A stretch of 41,035 bases of DNA from Candidatus Liminaster caballi (GCA_018065085.1 JAGHUA010000043.1:1-41035), one strand, 5' to 3'; shown: positions 16,557 to 26,118, counted from the first letter of the stretch. Program-made: numbers and translations. The notes: generated by a model from the letters alone, not told the origin.

Positions 16557-19544
16557 TCAGAAGCTGATCTTCACATTGGCGTGGATGTAGAAATAGTTGC
16601 GATAATCTTCGCGGATATATGGATCGTTGACGGTGTAGGTTGTGGTGAGACGCTCGGATTGGGTGAGCATGGTGTACCACGTGCCGGAGAGTCCAAGGCT
16701 GATGTTGCGGTTGAGGAAGTAAAGGCCGCCGAATCCGACGAAAGTGTTGAGCTTATTGAAGCCGACTGGCATCGAACGGTCGATGAGCGAACTCTCAGGC
16801 GCAGTACCGATACCTGCAACAGCAAATATGTTGCTTGGATTGCCTTCCGTTGGGAAGAACTGCATCTTGGCGTTGGTGTTGAAATAGATATTGTTGTCGA
16901 AGAGAAGGCCAGACACCTCACCGCTGAGAATGAACTGTTCGATGGTCTTGCTGAGACCTGCACCGACCTGCAACATGGACTTCTTTGATTCGTGCCATCC
17001 CACGCGAACATATTCCGGATCGCCATAAATCGGATCGCCTGTGATGCGATCAAAGCCGACGATCTCGCTCTGCCATCCGTATAAGCCTGCGTATGAACGA
17101 AGGAGTCTGTAGCTGGCGTAGGCTGAAAGTTGCCACTCGTTGCGCAATTCGTAGCTACCGCCAAGACGAGCCATGACGATTGGGAAATAGCGCGAAGCCA
17201 CGGCTGCTTCGATCTTGCCTGTTAAGCGACCCGTAAAACTATGCTCCCACCCTGCCGTGGCCTGTACACCGGTTCCGCCGCGTGTCAGTTCGGTGTTGCC
17301 CTGGTCTGCAACACCATCGCGACCGGCGTAAGCCAGGCTGCCAGAGACGGTGTTGCGTGTGTTGCATTTGCGTGAATATGTGATGTAGGCATTGCCGGTG
17401 ATTATGTCCTCGTTGCCAGGACGTGCCTGCTGATATTCGAAGAGGATCGAGTTCTGAAGCGTATGGGCAAGAAGTTCGTCAAGATGTCGCTTATACTCTG
17501 CCACCTCGCCATAGCCCGGCTTATACTTCTGATAGCTCTCGAATGCGAGCTGCCACTCTTTCTTCTGTTCGTATGCACGACCCTGGATGTAATAGAGTTC
17601 CTGATTGCCAGGATCGATATCAAGGGCAGCGCCGATGACCTGCAGAGCCATGTCAGGCTGCTTGTCACGGAGATAATCTTCCGCCACTTCGATGCTGCTC
17701 TCGACGTACATGGCTATAAGCACCGAATCGCCAGTATATTGACTGAGCAGCGGAGCAATCTCACTGAGTGTGGATTTGCTGTCGCCCGAGAGATGGTGCA
17801 TCTGAGCTTCCTTTAATATAAAATATGTGTTGTCGGGGAACTGCTGACGTCCCATGGCAATGTAACGAGACATGGCTGCAGTGTCGCCTTTTCGCTGAGC
17901 TGCGGTGATGGCGTAGCGGAGAATCTGGGCGCTATTGCCGCATACCTCTGTGGCCTCCTTGAGACGCTTGTCAGCCTCGACAACCATATTGCCGGCAAGG
18001 AGGTCGCGAACGTAAGGAAGAGCAATCTCCTCGTAGGTATCAGAAATGCCGGTGCGTGTTTTGGTATCGTCCTCCGGGCACTTGCGATAGGCATTGGCAA
18101 GGAAGTCGAGCGCGACGGCAGGTTTGCCCCAATCGTTATAGAGCGATGCAATCTGTGAGTAGTACTTCACAGCATCGGACTGAGCCAGCATCTGCTCGGC
18201 ACGGGCATACTGATGGTTCTGGATATAACAGTTATAAAGGCGACGGAATGCGGTATTCCTGATATCATTATCGACATTCAAGGCAAGGATCTGTTCGAGC
18301 TTAGGGATGGCCTCGGAATACTGCTGGGCATAAATAAGCTCTTTGGTCTCGTCGAGAAGTAGAACCGCCATCTCCTCGGCAATATCCTCATCTTCGGGAT
18401 ATTTCCTGCTGAGTTCCTCAAGCAGACCGTTGGCCTTGCGAGTATTGCCGAGTCGCTTGTGGACGAGATACTGTTTATAGAGGATCGCCTTGTTCTCGCC
18501 ACGGCGTTTGATCGACTCGTTAATATAGACCAGAGCATCGTCGAGATACCAGCGTTGGATGGACATGCTGATGAGATTGTCGAGCACCGCGAGTGAGTGG
18601 GTCGAATCGTAGAGTTTGGCGTAGGCGATGAATGCATCATCGTACTGTGTGGCTCGGGCTGCATCCATCTCAAGCTGTGAGAGCAGACGGCTGTATGTGC
18701 GATCCTTAGTGGTCTTCCACCATTCCCTGACATAGTTGACAGCCTCACGATGACGGTTCATCTCGCACAGGATGCTAGCCCTTTTCTTGACAAGCTCGGG
18801 ATCTTTGGTCTCGGTGGCTCCGCGTGCGGCAGCCTCGGCAGCCTCTGACTTTCGTCCGTTGCGGTAGAGCAGATTGACAAGAGCAAGATGATGTTCTGAA
18901 TTGCCCGGATCAAGATCGACAAGCTCGCGCAACGTCTGTTCCTGTCCCTGAAGGTCGCCGTTTTTACGCTGGGCGTCGGCCAGAGTGGTCTTGCGGTCGA
19001 TCTGATCCTTCACCAACTGATCGTCGCCGGGATAGATGGTGACGATACGGTCGAGCAGACGATCGGCCTCGGCATTATTGCCAAGCTTGCGATAAAGATC
19101 GATCTTCTTGCGCCACAGATTCTCGTTGTAAGGGTTTTCCTCAAGCAGGTCGTTGCAATAGACAATGGCTGAGGAATAATGATGTGTGTCGGTCTCGACC
19201 TGAAGCATCAGCATGCGGGCATTGACGTTCTTCTCGTCGATCGAAATGGCGCGTATGAGGTGATAACGAGCCTTATCGTAGCTGGCGGAATCGCCCTGAG
19301 TGCCTCCATGCACATAATAACGGCCCATGAGCTCATGGAAAGCCGACATGTGAGGATATTTCTCGATGGCCTCGTCGAGCAAAGCTTTGCCACCCGACCA
19401 GTCGCCGTTCTTGAACGCTGAGCGTATGTTCAGTTCGTAATATGCAGTGGATCCCTCCGGCGGTGTGTCGCGCTGAGCTGACGCTGCCGTCCAAACGAAC
19501 AGCATAACCACAGTCAGGAGGAGTTTGTGAATGTATGACTTCAT
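16557..19544 (-). CDS. TPR-repeat protein with C-terminal outer-membrane barrel (exopolysaccharide export type)
   Basis: 995 residues. Signal peptide about 1-23 (ending AASAQ). Many tetratricopeptide repeats fill about 30-700 (for example PHMSAFHELMGRYYVHGG and DPGNQELYYIQGRAYEQKKE). The last ~290 residues are beta-rich with alternating aromatics and end in NYFYIHANVKISF, a typical terminal strand; the barrel recalls YaiO-type proteins. TPR plus barrel is the plan of BcsC, PgaA and PelB-like exporters that carry a polysaccharide through the periplasm and outer membrane. It follows the glycosyltransferase gene by 21 nt, in one operon with the HEAT-like gene. The export role is inferred from architecture and context. 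Confidence 0.82.
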   Translation of the reverse strand: MKSYIHKLLLTVVMLFVWTAASAQRDTPPEGSTAYYELNIRSAFKNGDWSGGKALLDEAIEKYPHMSAFHELMGRYYVHGGTQGDSASYDKARYHLIRAISIDEKNVNARMLMLQVETDTHHYSSAIVYCNDLLEENPYNENLWRKKIDLYRKLGNNAEADRLLDRIVTIYPGDDQLVKDQIDRKTTLADAQRKNGDLQGQEQTLRELVDLDPGNSEHHLALVNLLYRNGRKSEAAEAAARGATETKDPELVKKRASILCEMNRHREAVNYVREWWKTTKDRTYSRLLSQLEMDAARATQYDDAFIAYAKLYDSTHSLAVLDNLISMSIQRWYLDDALVYINESIKRRGENKAILYKQYLVHKRLGNTRKANGLLEELSRKYPEDEDIAEEMAVLLLDETKELIYAQQYSEAIPKLEQILALNVDNDIRNTAFRRLYNCYIQNHQYARAEQMLAQSDAVKYYSQIASLYNDWGKPAVALDFLANAYRKCPEDDTKTRTGISDTYEEIALPYVRDLLAGNMVVEADKRLKEATEVCGNSAQILRYAITAAQRKGDTAAMSRYIAMGRQQFPDNTYFILKEAQMHHLSGDSKSTLSEIAPLLSQYTGDSVLIAMYVESSIEVAEDYLRDKQPDMALQVIGAALDIDPGNQELYYIQGRAYEQKKEWQLAFESYQKYKPGYGEVAEYKRHLDELLAHTLQNSILFEYQQARPGNEDIITGNAYITYSRKCNTRNTVSGSLAYAGRDGVADQGNTELTRGGTGVQATAGWEHSFTGRLTGKIEAAVASRYFPIVMARLGGSYELRNEWQLSAYASYRLLRSYAGLYGWQSEIVGFDRITGDPIYGDPEYVRVGWHESKKSMLQVGAGLSKTIEQFILSGEVSGLLFDNNIYFNTNAKMQFFPTEGNPSNIFAVAGIGTAPESSLIDRSMPVGFNKLNTFVGFGGLYFLNRNISLGLSGTWYTMLTQSERLTTTYTVNDPYIREDYRNYFYIHANVKISF

Positions 19545-19565
19545 AGGTGATTTGATGACGGGTTG

Positions 19566-20996
19566 TTATTTCTTTGCCTGTTTCATACCGGTACGTTCCA
19601 TTGACACCCATACGGCCTTCTGCTTGGTGATGTACTTGTAGTAGCCAGTGAGCGAACAAACGACGATCAGCGGATGATAGACCACAGGTTCGAGCACGGC
19701 GGCAATGAGGAGCTTGAAGTAACTCTTGCTGCTGGTGAACGAACTGCCAAGGATATAGTCATAGAACATGACGAAGCCCGAGAGCATAAGGCTGAACGTA
19801 TAAATGGCGGCAAACATGAGGAAGAAGGTTGCCCAGTTGACGGCGCCGGTGAACGCAAGATAGAGGAACACAAAGAAACCCACACTCTCGATGACCGGAG
19901 CAAGGAACTCGAAAAGGAAGGTGTTAGGGAATGTGATGAGTCCAAGGCGCTTGTACTTAGGATTGAAAAGGATGCGCTTGTGCTGATCCATCAGCTGAAT
20001 CAGACCACGTCCCCAACGTACACGCTGACGATAGATCATCTTGATATTGCCCGGACCTTCCGTCCAACAGCAGGTGTGTGGAATCTGAACCACGCGATAT
20101 GGGCGCTTGAAGTCGCAACAGTATGCAATCATTCGAGTGAGCATATCCATATCCTCGGCAAAGGAATCGGTGCCGTAGCCACCGGCAGCGATGACTACCT
20201 CGGTATTGAACAGACCGTAACCACCCGAGACATTGTTCATGGCATTGATATACGACCAGCCCATCTTACCGACAAGGAACGAACGCTTGTACTCCAGATC
20301 CTGGAACAGAGGAATAGGCTCGGACGAAGGAGCGATATCGACAAGGACGCCATCGCTGATGGTGCTACCGTTGCTCATGCTCATCGTGCCCGACACGGCA
20401 ATGATGCTGCTATCCTGAAGCGCAGGGAAGATACAGTGATAGATGGCGTCGCGCGAAAGTACGCAGTCAACGTCGGTATTGATGAAGTACGGATTGCTGA
20501 TCACATTGAGACCGGCATTTACGGCATCGGCCTTCGTACCGCCATTGACCTTATCGACAACCACCAGACGGCGGTAATTGGCATTGATCGACTTATACAG
20601 ACAGCGGAACGGCGCACAATGGATATGCTCGACATACTCGAAAGGCACCTCGACGAGGTCGAAATTGTCGATGAGCTTCTGCAGTGTATCGTCCTTACTG
20701 CCGTCGTTGACGATACAGATCTCGAAGTTCGGATATTCGAGCTTGAGCAGAGAGTTGACGTTATCGATGATGGTCTTTGACTCGTTGTAGGCAGGAGCGA
20801 CAATCGAAACACCAGGCACGTAAGGGGTGCTATCGACCATGTGTCGGATGTAATCATCAGTCCAACGCTTGTAGCCGGTGCTGTACTTGTATGCCATGAC
20901 CAGCAGCATGACATACGATATTATGAGCAATGTAGAGTAGAAGAACACTACATAGCCATAGAAGTATAATATCTGATCACCAAGGAACTCTAACAT
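19566..20996 (-). CDS. Processive family 2 glycosyltransferase (polysaccharide synthase)
   Basis: 476 residues. Inner-membrane synthase expected to polymerise a sugar chain from nucleotide sugars and pass it across the membrane. One N-terminal membrane segment (about 12-36), a cytosolic GT-A domain, then three or four C-terminal segments (about 350-450). All processive GT2 motifs are present: D98 in NDGSKDDT, TDVD (174-177), ED (281-282) and QRVRW (324-328). There is no PilZ or other c-di-GMP domain. The length and plan are close to PgaC/HAS-type synthases, but the sugar cannot be deduced. It starts 8 nt after the HEAT-like gene. Confidence 0.9.
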   Translation of the reverse strand: MLEFLGDQILYFYGYVVFFYSTLLIISYVMLLVMAYKYSTGYKRWTDDYIRHMVDSTPYVPGVSIVAPAYNESKTIIDNVNSLLKLEYPNFEICIVNDGSKDDTLQKLIDNFDLVEVPFEYVEHIHCAPFRCLYKSINANYRRLVVVDKVNGGTKADAVNAGLNVISNPYFINTDVDCVLSRDAIYHCIFPALQDSSIIAVSGTMSMSNGSTISDGVLVDIAPSSEPIPLFQDLEYKRSFLVGKMGWSYINAMNNVSGGYGLFNTEVVIAAGGYGTDSFAEDMDMLTRMIAYCCDFKRPYRVVQIPHTCCWTEGPGNIKMIYRQRVRWGRGLIQLMDQHKRILFNPKYKRLGLITFPNTFLFEFLAPVIESVGFFVFLYLAFTGAVNWATFFLMFAAIYTFSLMLSGFVMFYDYILGSSFTSSKSYFKLLIAAVLEPVVYHPLIVVCSLTGYYKYITKQKAVWVSMERTGMKQAKK

Positions 20997-21004
20997 ATTG
21001 AAGA

Positions 21005-22282
21005 CTAAAAATTACGCATTTGGTTGAGCACAGCCATCGAGTCAATCTGGTTGAGCAGGTTGATGCCCATCTGATCGCCAGCAATCTCGGTGCGCATCAT
21101 CTCGAATCGGCGACGGCCCTCTGCGCCATAGTTATACATACACGATAAGGCACACTCGCGAATCTGCTTGGAAGACGTGCCGTAATAGGCATCGACAAAG
21201 AACTGTGTCTGTCGTCCGGAATTGATGGCGCTCACAGCCTTGAGACACTCACAGCGGAGCGAGTCGGTCTGATGTTCATAAGAGTCGATAATGGCGCTTT
21301 CCTGCGTCTCATCGCACAGCAACGCCACGACCCTGAGGGCTGACTGACGGCACTTGAACATCGGCGAGAGGAAGAAATCCTTGACCGTGGACTTTTCCTT
21401 CGGGCTGCCCCAATAGGCAATCTCTTCGATAAGGAATGCTGCCGTGGTCTCGTCCTTCATGATCGATGCCAGGACAAGGAACTGCGGCATCTGACGCTCG
21501 GTCTCCTTAAGCCAGCCGAACAGTCGGTGGAGCATCATCGGTCGCCACAATGCCTGCGGCTCTTGCAAGTCTTCCTCCAGATAACGGTATGGCTCAGTCT
21601 CCGTACAGATGATGTAAGCCATGCGTGCCATGTGGCGGATATTGGTGTTGTGATGGTTGATATAGACCGCAAGCAGACCCTCAGAGATACGCAATGACAT
21701 GGTCACGATGTTCTGGAGGGTCGAAAGGATATCGCGCTTGTTGATGAGGTTCTGCTCATAGAACTGTGTCACTCCGGTGAAGCGGCAAAGGAAGTTGACA
21801 TTGGGCAGAAGGGTTATCTCGCTCAACTCAAGTCGCAGCGATGAAAGTATGGTGGAATAGACATTCGGAGAATATTCCCGAATAGTATCTACGGTATCGC
21901 CGCAGAGCTTTTCCATTTCCTCGATGGTCGGTTCATCGGGCTGGATAAGGACCGAATAGAAGGCATCGCGATATTTCTCGGTGGCATCGGCAACCTCCTT
22001 CTCGAAAGCGCGGGTTTTCTTGATATTCTTATAGAAGCGGACAGCAACGACGATCATTGTCAGGATGCAGATCAGAATCACGGCGAAAGACACCTGAATC
22101 TGCCACGAGAAGTCACGGAACCATGCTACGATCGACGATCCCCAATATGTAATGAATCCGTAGTAATAATCGAAAGCGTCGATGCCCGTATAGTGTACGG
22201 TGTTGCCGTCGGGATATCTGGATATGTCTATGCGGTCAAGCCCACTCAAGTCAAACCTGAATATGTTTGCACAATAATTCAT
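21005..22282 (-). CDS. Membrane-anchored HEAT-like helical repeat protein
   Basis: 425 residues from the ATG at 22282. A TTG at 22330 lies upstream of the -7 box and is not a start. A short N-terminal region is followed by one membrane segment (about 61-83) and a long cytosolic part of paired helices resembling HEAT repeats (about 190-410, for example RQSALRVVALLCDE and LRCECLKAVSAINSG). HEAT arrays usually act as protein-binding scaffolds. As first gene of the synthase operon it may couple the glycosyltransferase to a regulator, possibly the divergent receiver protein at 22543. Function is inference. Confidence 0.75.
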   Translation of the reverse strand: MNYCANIFRFDLSGLDRIDISRYPDGNTVHYTGIDAFDYYYGFITYWGSSIVAWFRDFSWQIQVSFAVILICILTMIVVAVRFYKNIKKTRAFEKEVADATEKYRDAFYSVLIQPDEPTIEEMEKLCGDTVDTIREYSPNVYSTILSSLRLELSEITLLPNVNFLCRFTGVTQFYEQNLINKRDILSTLQNIVTMSLRISEGLLAVYINHHNTNIRHMARMAYIICTETEPYRYLEEDLQEPQALWRPMMLHRLFGWLKETERQMPQFLVLASIMKDETTAAFLIEEIAYWGSPKEKSTVKDFFLSPMFKCRQSALRVVALLCDETQESAIIDSYEHQTDSLRCECLKAVSAINSGRQTQFFVDAYYGTSSKQIRECALSCMYNYGAEGRRRFEMMRTEIAGDQMGINLLNQIDSMAVLNQMRNF

Positions 22283-22309
22283 TCCCAATGTTGTTTTCTT
22301 TTTGAGGTA

Positions 22310-22340
22310 CAAAGCTAACGCTTTTTTCAAAATGCAGCAA
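22310..22340 (-). promoter_or_regulatory. Promoter of the glycosyltransferase operon
   Basis: Minus strand TTG (22340-22338), 20 bp, TAGCTTTG (22317-22310). This fixes the HEAT-like start at 22282. The remaining bases to 22542 are AT-rich leader for the divergent operon, with no clear TAnnTTTG box and a small ACTTTA/TAAAGT inverted repeat near 22420. Confidence 0.72.
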
Positions 22341-22542
22341 GAAAAATCGGCAATAATTTATTCAATTTCCCATTTTTAGCAAAAACGGCAGCTAATGAGA
22401 ATTTGTTTGGCAGATAGACTTTACACTTAAAGTTTCAGATTTGCGGTTTTCGACTAAAAAACAAGTTTTTCACCTTTTTATTTTGCCATGTTAGAAAAAT
22501 AAAACATTTTTGCATAAAATTAATAATAAAAAAGAGTAACCT

Positions 22543-22950
22543 ATGACAACTCTAAATCCGGAAATCGACACAACCAAGGTTAAGATTCTTATCGTTGACG
22601 ACATCCCTCTGAATGTTCTGCTCATTGACAAAATGCTGGCAAAGTTCAAGTTCCAGACTCTGAAAGCCAACAGCGGCGCAGATGCCCTGAAACTCATCGA
22701 GACAGAGAAACCTCACATCCTGCTTTTGGACCTTATGATGCCTGGCATCGACGGTTATCAGGTCACCGAACAGGTGCGCGCCACCATCTCGAAAGAGGAA
22801 ATGCCTATCGTCATCCTTTCGGCTCTCAATGCCAATGACGACATCAGCCGAGCCATGGCTCTCGGTGCTGACGAGTTCATCACCAAGCCTGTGATGATGG
22901 AACGTCTGCACAATTGTGTCATCAACCTCGTCAACAAAATCAAATTCTGA
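22543..22950 (+). CDS. Stand-alone response-regulator receiver domain (CheY-like)
   Basis: 135 residues, a complete receiver and nothing else. Acidic pair D19/D20, phosphoacceptor D63 in LLLDLMMPG, S93 and K115 in TKP are all present, so it can be phosphorylated. There is no DNA-binding or enzymatic output domain, so it presumably acts by binding a protein. It starts the five-gene arm divergent from the polysaccharide synthase operon and is 18 nt upstream of a histidine kinase gene. I infer control of synthesis or export at protein level. Confidence 0.92.
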   Translation: MTTLNPEIDTTKVKILIVDDIPLNVLLIDKMLAKFKFQTLKANSGADALKLIETEKPHILLLDLMMPGIDGYQVTEQVRATISKEEMPIVILSALNANDDISRAMALGADEFITKPVMMERLHNCVINLVNKIKF

Positions 22951-22968
22951 TTCTCCACCTACAGGAAA

Positions 22969-23835
22969 ATGTATATTCTCAGTTTTGCCATACTCGGAGC
23001 GCTGACTTTGATTGCCATAATCTTTGTGGCGGGATTCTGGGTCTATAAGCAGAAACAGCTTAAAGACAAGATGCAGATTCTCTCCGTAGAGTTACTCAAG
23101 GCAAACAAAGAAGTGAAGGCTGCCAACATGGTGAGAGATGTGTTCCTCCAGAACATGTCGCATCAGGTTAGGACGCCATTGCACGCCATCAACGGATTCG
23201 CACAGCTGCTGGCAACACCCGAATACAATTTCTCGGATGCAGAAAAGGCAGAGTTCGCAGCCCACATCCGCAGCAATACAACGGTCCTCACCCTGCTCTT
23301 CGACGATATGTTGAGCGTCGTGGACATCGAATGCGGAAAGTTTGACGTAAGCATCTCGACATGCAAGGTGAACGAGGTCGTTTACGAAACCATCGAGACT
23401 CTCAAGCACATGGTCAATGAGAATGTGACAATGAGTTTTGAGCCGGGAGTTGGAGATGATTTCACCATCGAAACCGATCCTCATCGCCTGCAACAGGTAT
23501 TGATGAACTTCATGTCGAACGCCATCAAACATACAGAAAAAGGATTTATCAAAATTGCCACGAAACTCTCAGCCGACGGAAAGACACTGGACTTCTCCGT
23601 GACCGATTCGGGCAATGGCGTGCCTAAGGAAATGGCCGACGCCATATTTACACGCTTCAAGAAACTCAACGATTTCAAACTCGGCGCAGGTCTCGGTCTC
23701 AGCCTTTGCAAGACAATCTCTGACAAACTCAACAGCGCCTGCTATCTCGACACAACCTATCCTGACAGCAATTCAGAATGCGATCACGGAGCCCGTTTTG
23801 TATTCTCTGCTCCTGTCGTTCAATCCAATATCTAA
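22969..23835 (+). CDS. Minimal membrane-anchored histidine kinase
   Basis: 288 residues. One N-terminal membrane segment (about 5-25), a short coiled-coil linker, HisKA with H65 in NMSHQVRTPLHAINGF, then HATPase_c with the N box (FMSNAIKHT), G1 (DSGNGVP) and G2 (GAGLGLSLCK). There is no PAS, HAMP or periplasmic sensor domain, so the signal must come through the membrane segment or partners such as the small membrane protein encoded next. The H box reads HQVRTPL instead of the usual HEIRTPL. It should phosphorylate the receiver encoded 18 nt upstream. Confidence 0.92.
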   Translation: MYILSFAILGALTLIAIIFVAGFWVYKQKQLKDKMQILSVELLKANKEVKAANMVRDVFLQNMSHQVRTPLHAINGFAQLLATPEYNFSDAEKAEFAAHIRSNTTVLTLLFDDMLSVVDIECGKFDVSISTCKVNEVVYETIETLKHMVNENVTMSFEPGVGDDFTIETDPHRLQQVLMNFMSNAIKHTEKGFIKIATKLSADGKTLDFSVTDSGNGVPKEMADAIFTRFKKLNDFKLGAGLGLSLCKTISDKLNSACYLDTTYPDSNSECDHGARFVFSAPVVQSNI

Positions 23836-23840
23836 CCATT

Positions 23841-24260
23841 ATGAATCCGAAACATAAAAAACAAATATCACGCATAGCCGTTATCGGCGCTTTCCTTATG
23901 GCCATCTCATGTACGGTCAAGATTACGCTTTTCCATCTGCACTATCCCGTAGTCGCACAGTGGATAAACGTGATTATGAACGCAATTGTGGTCTGTGGGT
24001 GCTATGAACTCGGCAAAATCGTAGAACTCTCGCGCAGCCATCGCTGGCTTTGCGCCACCGCCATGCTCGGATATGTAATTTACGGCGTCATTCTTCTGTT
24101 CCCGATGACTTCCGAACAGAATGGCATATCGGCCGTAGTCCTTGCCTTTTTCTTTATCACCATGGTTATGTCCATCTTGTTCCTCCTGGATCTGGTGAGA
24201 AAAAGCATTAAGGACGAACAGGACAAAATCGAAAAGTTGAAAAAGGGACTAGAGGAATAA
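23841..24260 (+). CDS. Small four-helix membrane protein, unknown
   Basis: 139 residues from the ATG at 23841, 5 nt after the kinase stop; an in-frame start 21 codons upstream would overlap the kinase and adds no meaningful sequence. Four hydrophobic segments (about 10-28, 38-55, 67-88, 95-117) precede a charged C-terminal helix (KSIKDEQDKIEKLKKGLEE). I recognise no family. Its position between the kinase and the DUF4838 gene makes it a candidate sensor partner or accessory membrane subunit. Its stop overlaps the next ATG (TAATG). Confidence 0.75.
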   Translation: MNPKHKKQISRIAVIGAFLMAISCTVKITLFHLHYPVVAQWINVIMNAIVVCGCYELGKIVELSRSHRWLCATAMLGYVIYGVILLFPMTSEQNGISAVVLAFFFITMVMSILFLLDLVRKSIKDEQDKIEKLKKGLEE

Positions 24261-25561
24261 TGAGAGAAATGAGAGTTTTTTTGCTTTCACACATATTACT
24301 GCCTCTGTTTGCATCATGTGCAGCACAGGCGCAGACCTCGTTTGAGTATAAGGGAATATACAGCCCGACAAATGCCGAAGACGAGGTACGTGCCCGCTAT
24401 GCCACCAACCATGTCGATTATGACTGGGATCTCTGGGGACACAACCTGAAGAAGGTGGTGGAAAGCAATCCTGACAACGCGGTTTATGCCACGGTTGCCG
24501 ATACTCTCTGCAAAGCCCAGTTCTGCTTTTCCAGCCCTCAGCTGTTTTCTATTGTCGAAAACTATATCCTCGACCAGTATGGTGAAGGCACGTCAACGTA
24601 TAGCGCCCGCCTGCTCATCATGCCCCAGGACAATAAGCTGGCATGCACCTGTCCCGATTGCCGCAAACTGGGCAACAGCGAACATAATGCCACTCCGGCT
24701 GTGACTCAGATGCTTTGCCGGCTGGCTAAGAGATTTCCCCGTCATCAGTTCTTCACTTCGTCTTATCATTCCACATCCATTCCGCCCGAGACCAAGCTTC
24801 CCGACAATGTGGGCGTGTTCATCAGTGCCATCGACCTGCCTTTGAGAGTCGATTTCTCGCAGACAAAAGGCTACAGGAAGTTTGTCGGGACGGTTGAGGC
24901 TTGGAAGAAGGTCTGCAACAAACTCTATGTGTGGGATTATGAGCGCAATTACGAGGATTATCTCACGCCGTTCCCATGCCTGAGAGCCATGCAGTCAAGA
25001 ATAAAACTTTATCGTGACCTTGGCATCAAGGGCATTTTCCTCAATGGCAGCGGCGACGAGTACTCGGCGTTCGACGATATGCAGACTGTTGTGCTGGCTC
25101 AGATGCTCAGCAACCCAGACATTGATGTCGATGCAAAGGTGAGAGAATATTTTGAAAATGCCTATCCCACAACTGCGCAACTGATATCTGACTATTACCT
25201 TGCGCTCGAAAACCGTACGGTATCGACCAACCACGTGCTGCCACTCTATGCAACAATGGAGGAGCTGGTCGAATCTTACCTCAATGCCGATGAGTTTATA
25301 GAGTGGCGCAAGCAGCTCGACAAGGCATCAAAGGGAACAGCCAAACCCGAACGCACTCGTCTGAACTATCTGCTGACAGCACTCAGCTACACGCAGTTGC
25401 AACTGATGCAATTGCAAGGCTCGACCGACGAGGATGAAATGGACGATATGATCGAGATCCTACGCGGACATTCAGAACTCAAGGGTATGGAATATTACTC
25501 CGAATCGTACGGCAAGATTGACGACTACATTAAGAAGACAAGCAACAAGACAGCGAAATGA
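24260..25561 (+). CDS. Exported DUF4838-type protein, putative glycoside hydrolase
   Basis: 433 residues. Signal peptide at about 1-24, with FASCAAQAQ allowing either cleavage or lipidation. The body resembles DUF4838, a family related to alpha-glucuronidase-type TIM barrels: MPQDNKLACTCPDCRKLG (a CxC-x2-C cluster), HQFFTSSYHSTSIPPETKLP, KLYVWDYERNYEDYLTPFP and GIKGIFLNGSGDEYSAF. The usual N-terminal beta domain of longer relatives is absent. Within a polysaccharide synthesis cluster it may trim or modify the polymer in the periplasm or at the surface, as PgaB and BcsZ do in other systems. Catalytic activity is not shown by the sequence. Confidence 0.7.
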   Translation: MREMRVFLLSHILLPLFASCAAQAQTSFEYKGIYSPTNAEDEVRARYATNHVDYDWDLWGHNLKKVVESNPDNAVYATVADTLCKAQFCFSSPQLFSIVENYILDQYGEGTSTYSARLLIMPQDNKLACTCPDCRKLGNSEHNATPAVTQMLCRLAKRFPRHQFFTSSYHSTSIPPETKLPDNVGVFISAIDLPLRVDFSQTKGYRKFVGTVEAWKKVCNKLYVWDYERNYEDYLTPFPCLRAMQSRIKLYRDLGIKGIFLNGSGDEYSAFDDMQTVVLAQMLSNPDIDVDAKVREYFENAYPTTAQLISDYYLALENRTVSTNHVLPLYATMEELVESYLNADEFIEWRKQLDKASKGTAKPERTRLNYLLTALSYTQLQLMQLQGSTDEDEMDDMIEILRGHSELKGMEYYSESYGKIDDYIKKTSNKTAK

Positions 25562-26118
25562 AAAAGATATTCTTCCCAATAATTGCCCTGCTTATGGCTT
25601 CGACATCGTGCAATAGTTTCCTGCATAAGGAACTGAAGCCCACGGCTATGGGAATAAAAGACTCGATAAGACACTACTACCCCATCGTGCTGTGTGACGA
25701 ACTCAGCATCACATGCGAAATATCGAACAAAGGCAACGAGCCATTGGCTATTACCGACATCCAGCCATCGAACTTTGCCATCGAACTGAATTCGCCCATG
25801 CCGAGCGTCATTCCTCCTGGCGGCATGGAGATGGTCAACTTTATCTTCCACTCTGAAAAGAACGTGGGATTTGCTGAACATAAAATCCGATTCTTCGGCA
25901 ATATCATTCCCAACGGCGTGGCCACACTCATTTTCGACACACACATCGTTCGCCCTACTGTCGATAAGTTCGACTACGAGGAAATCTACTTCGACCGCAA
26001 GCGCGACCTCCTTGACGAACTCGTTGACGGTCAGCTCGGACAAAAAGGTTATTGGACTGATGGCGAGGACGCCGACAGCTCATACCAGAGATCATACAAA
26101 AAGTATCTGATTTACTAA
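25558..26118 (+). CDS. DUF1573-like lipoprotein
   Basis: 186 residues. N-terminal lipoprotein-type signal MKKIFFPIIALLMASTSC with the acceptor Cys at 18. One Ig-like beta domain (about 40-130) contains the DUF1573 pattern: ITCEISNKGNEPLAITDI, then VIPPGG and a closing strand. The tail is charged and tyrosine-rich. It overlaps the DUF4838 gene in an ATGA and is last in the operon, ending at a terminator shared with the convergent lipoprotein gene. DUF1573 proteins are common in Bacteroidetes and have no agreed function. Confidence 0.78.
   Translation: MKKIFFPIIALLMASTSCNSFLHKELKPTAMGIKDSIRHYYPIVLCDELSITCEISNKGNEPLAITDIQPSNFAIELNSPMPSVIPPGGMEMVNFIFHSEKNVGFAEHKIRFFGNIIPNGVATLIFDTHIVRPTVDKFDYEEIYFDRKRDLLDELVDGQLGQKGYWTDGEDADSSYQRSYKKYLIY

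Noticed and set aside
19674-20780. 368-codon frame antisense to the glycosyltransferase
   Set aside because: The glycosyltransferase has all catalytic motifs; the antisense product is low-complexity and unlike any family.
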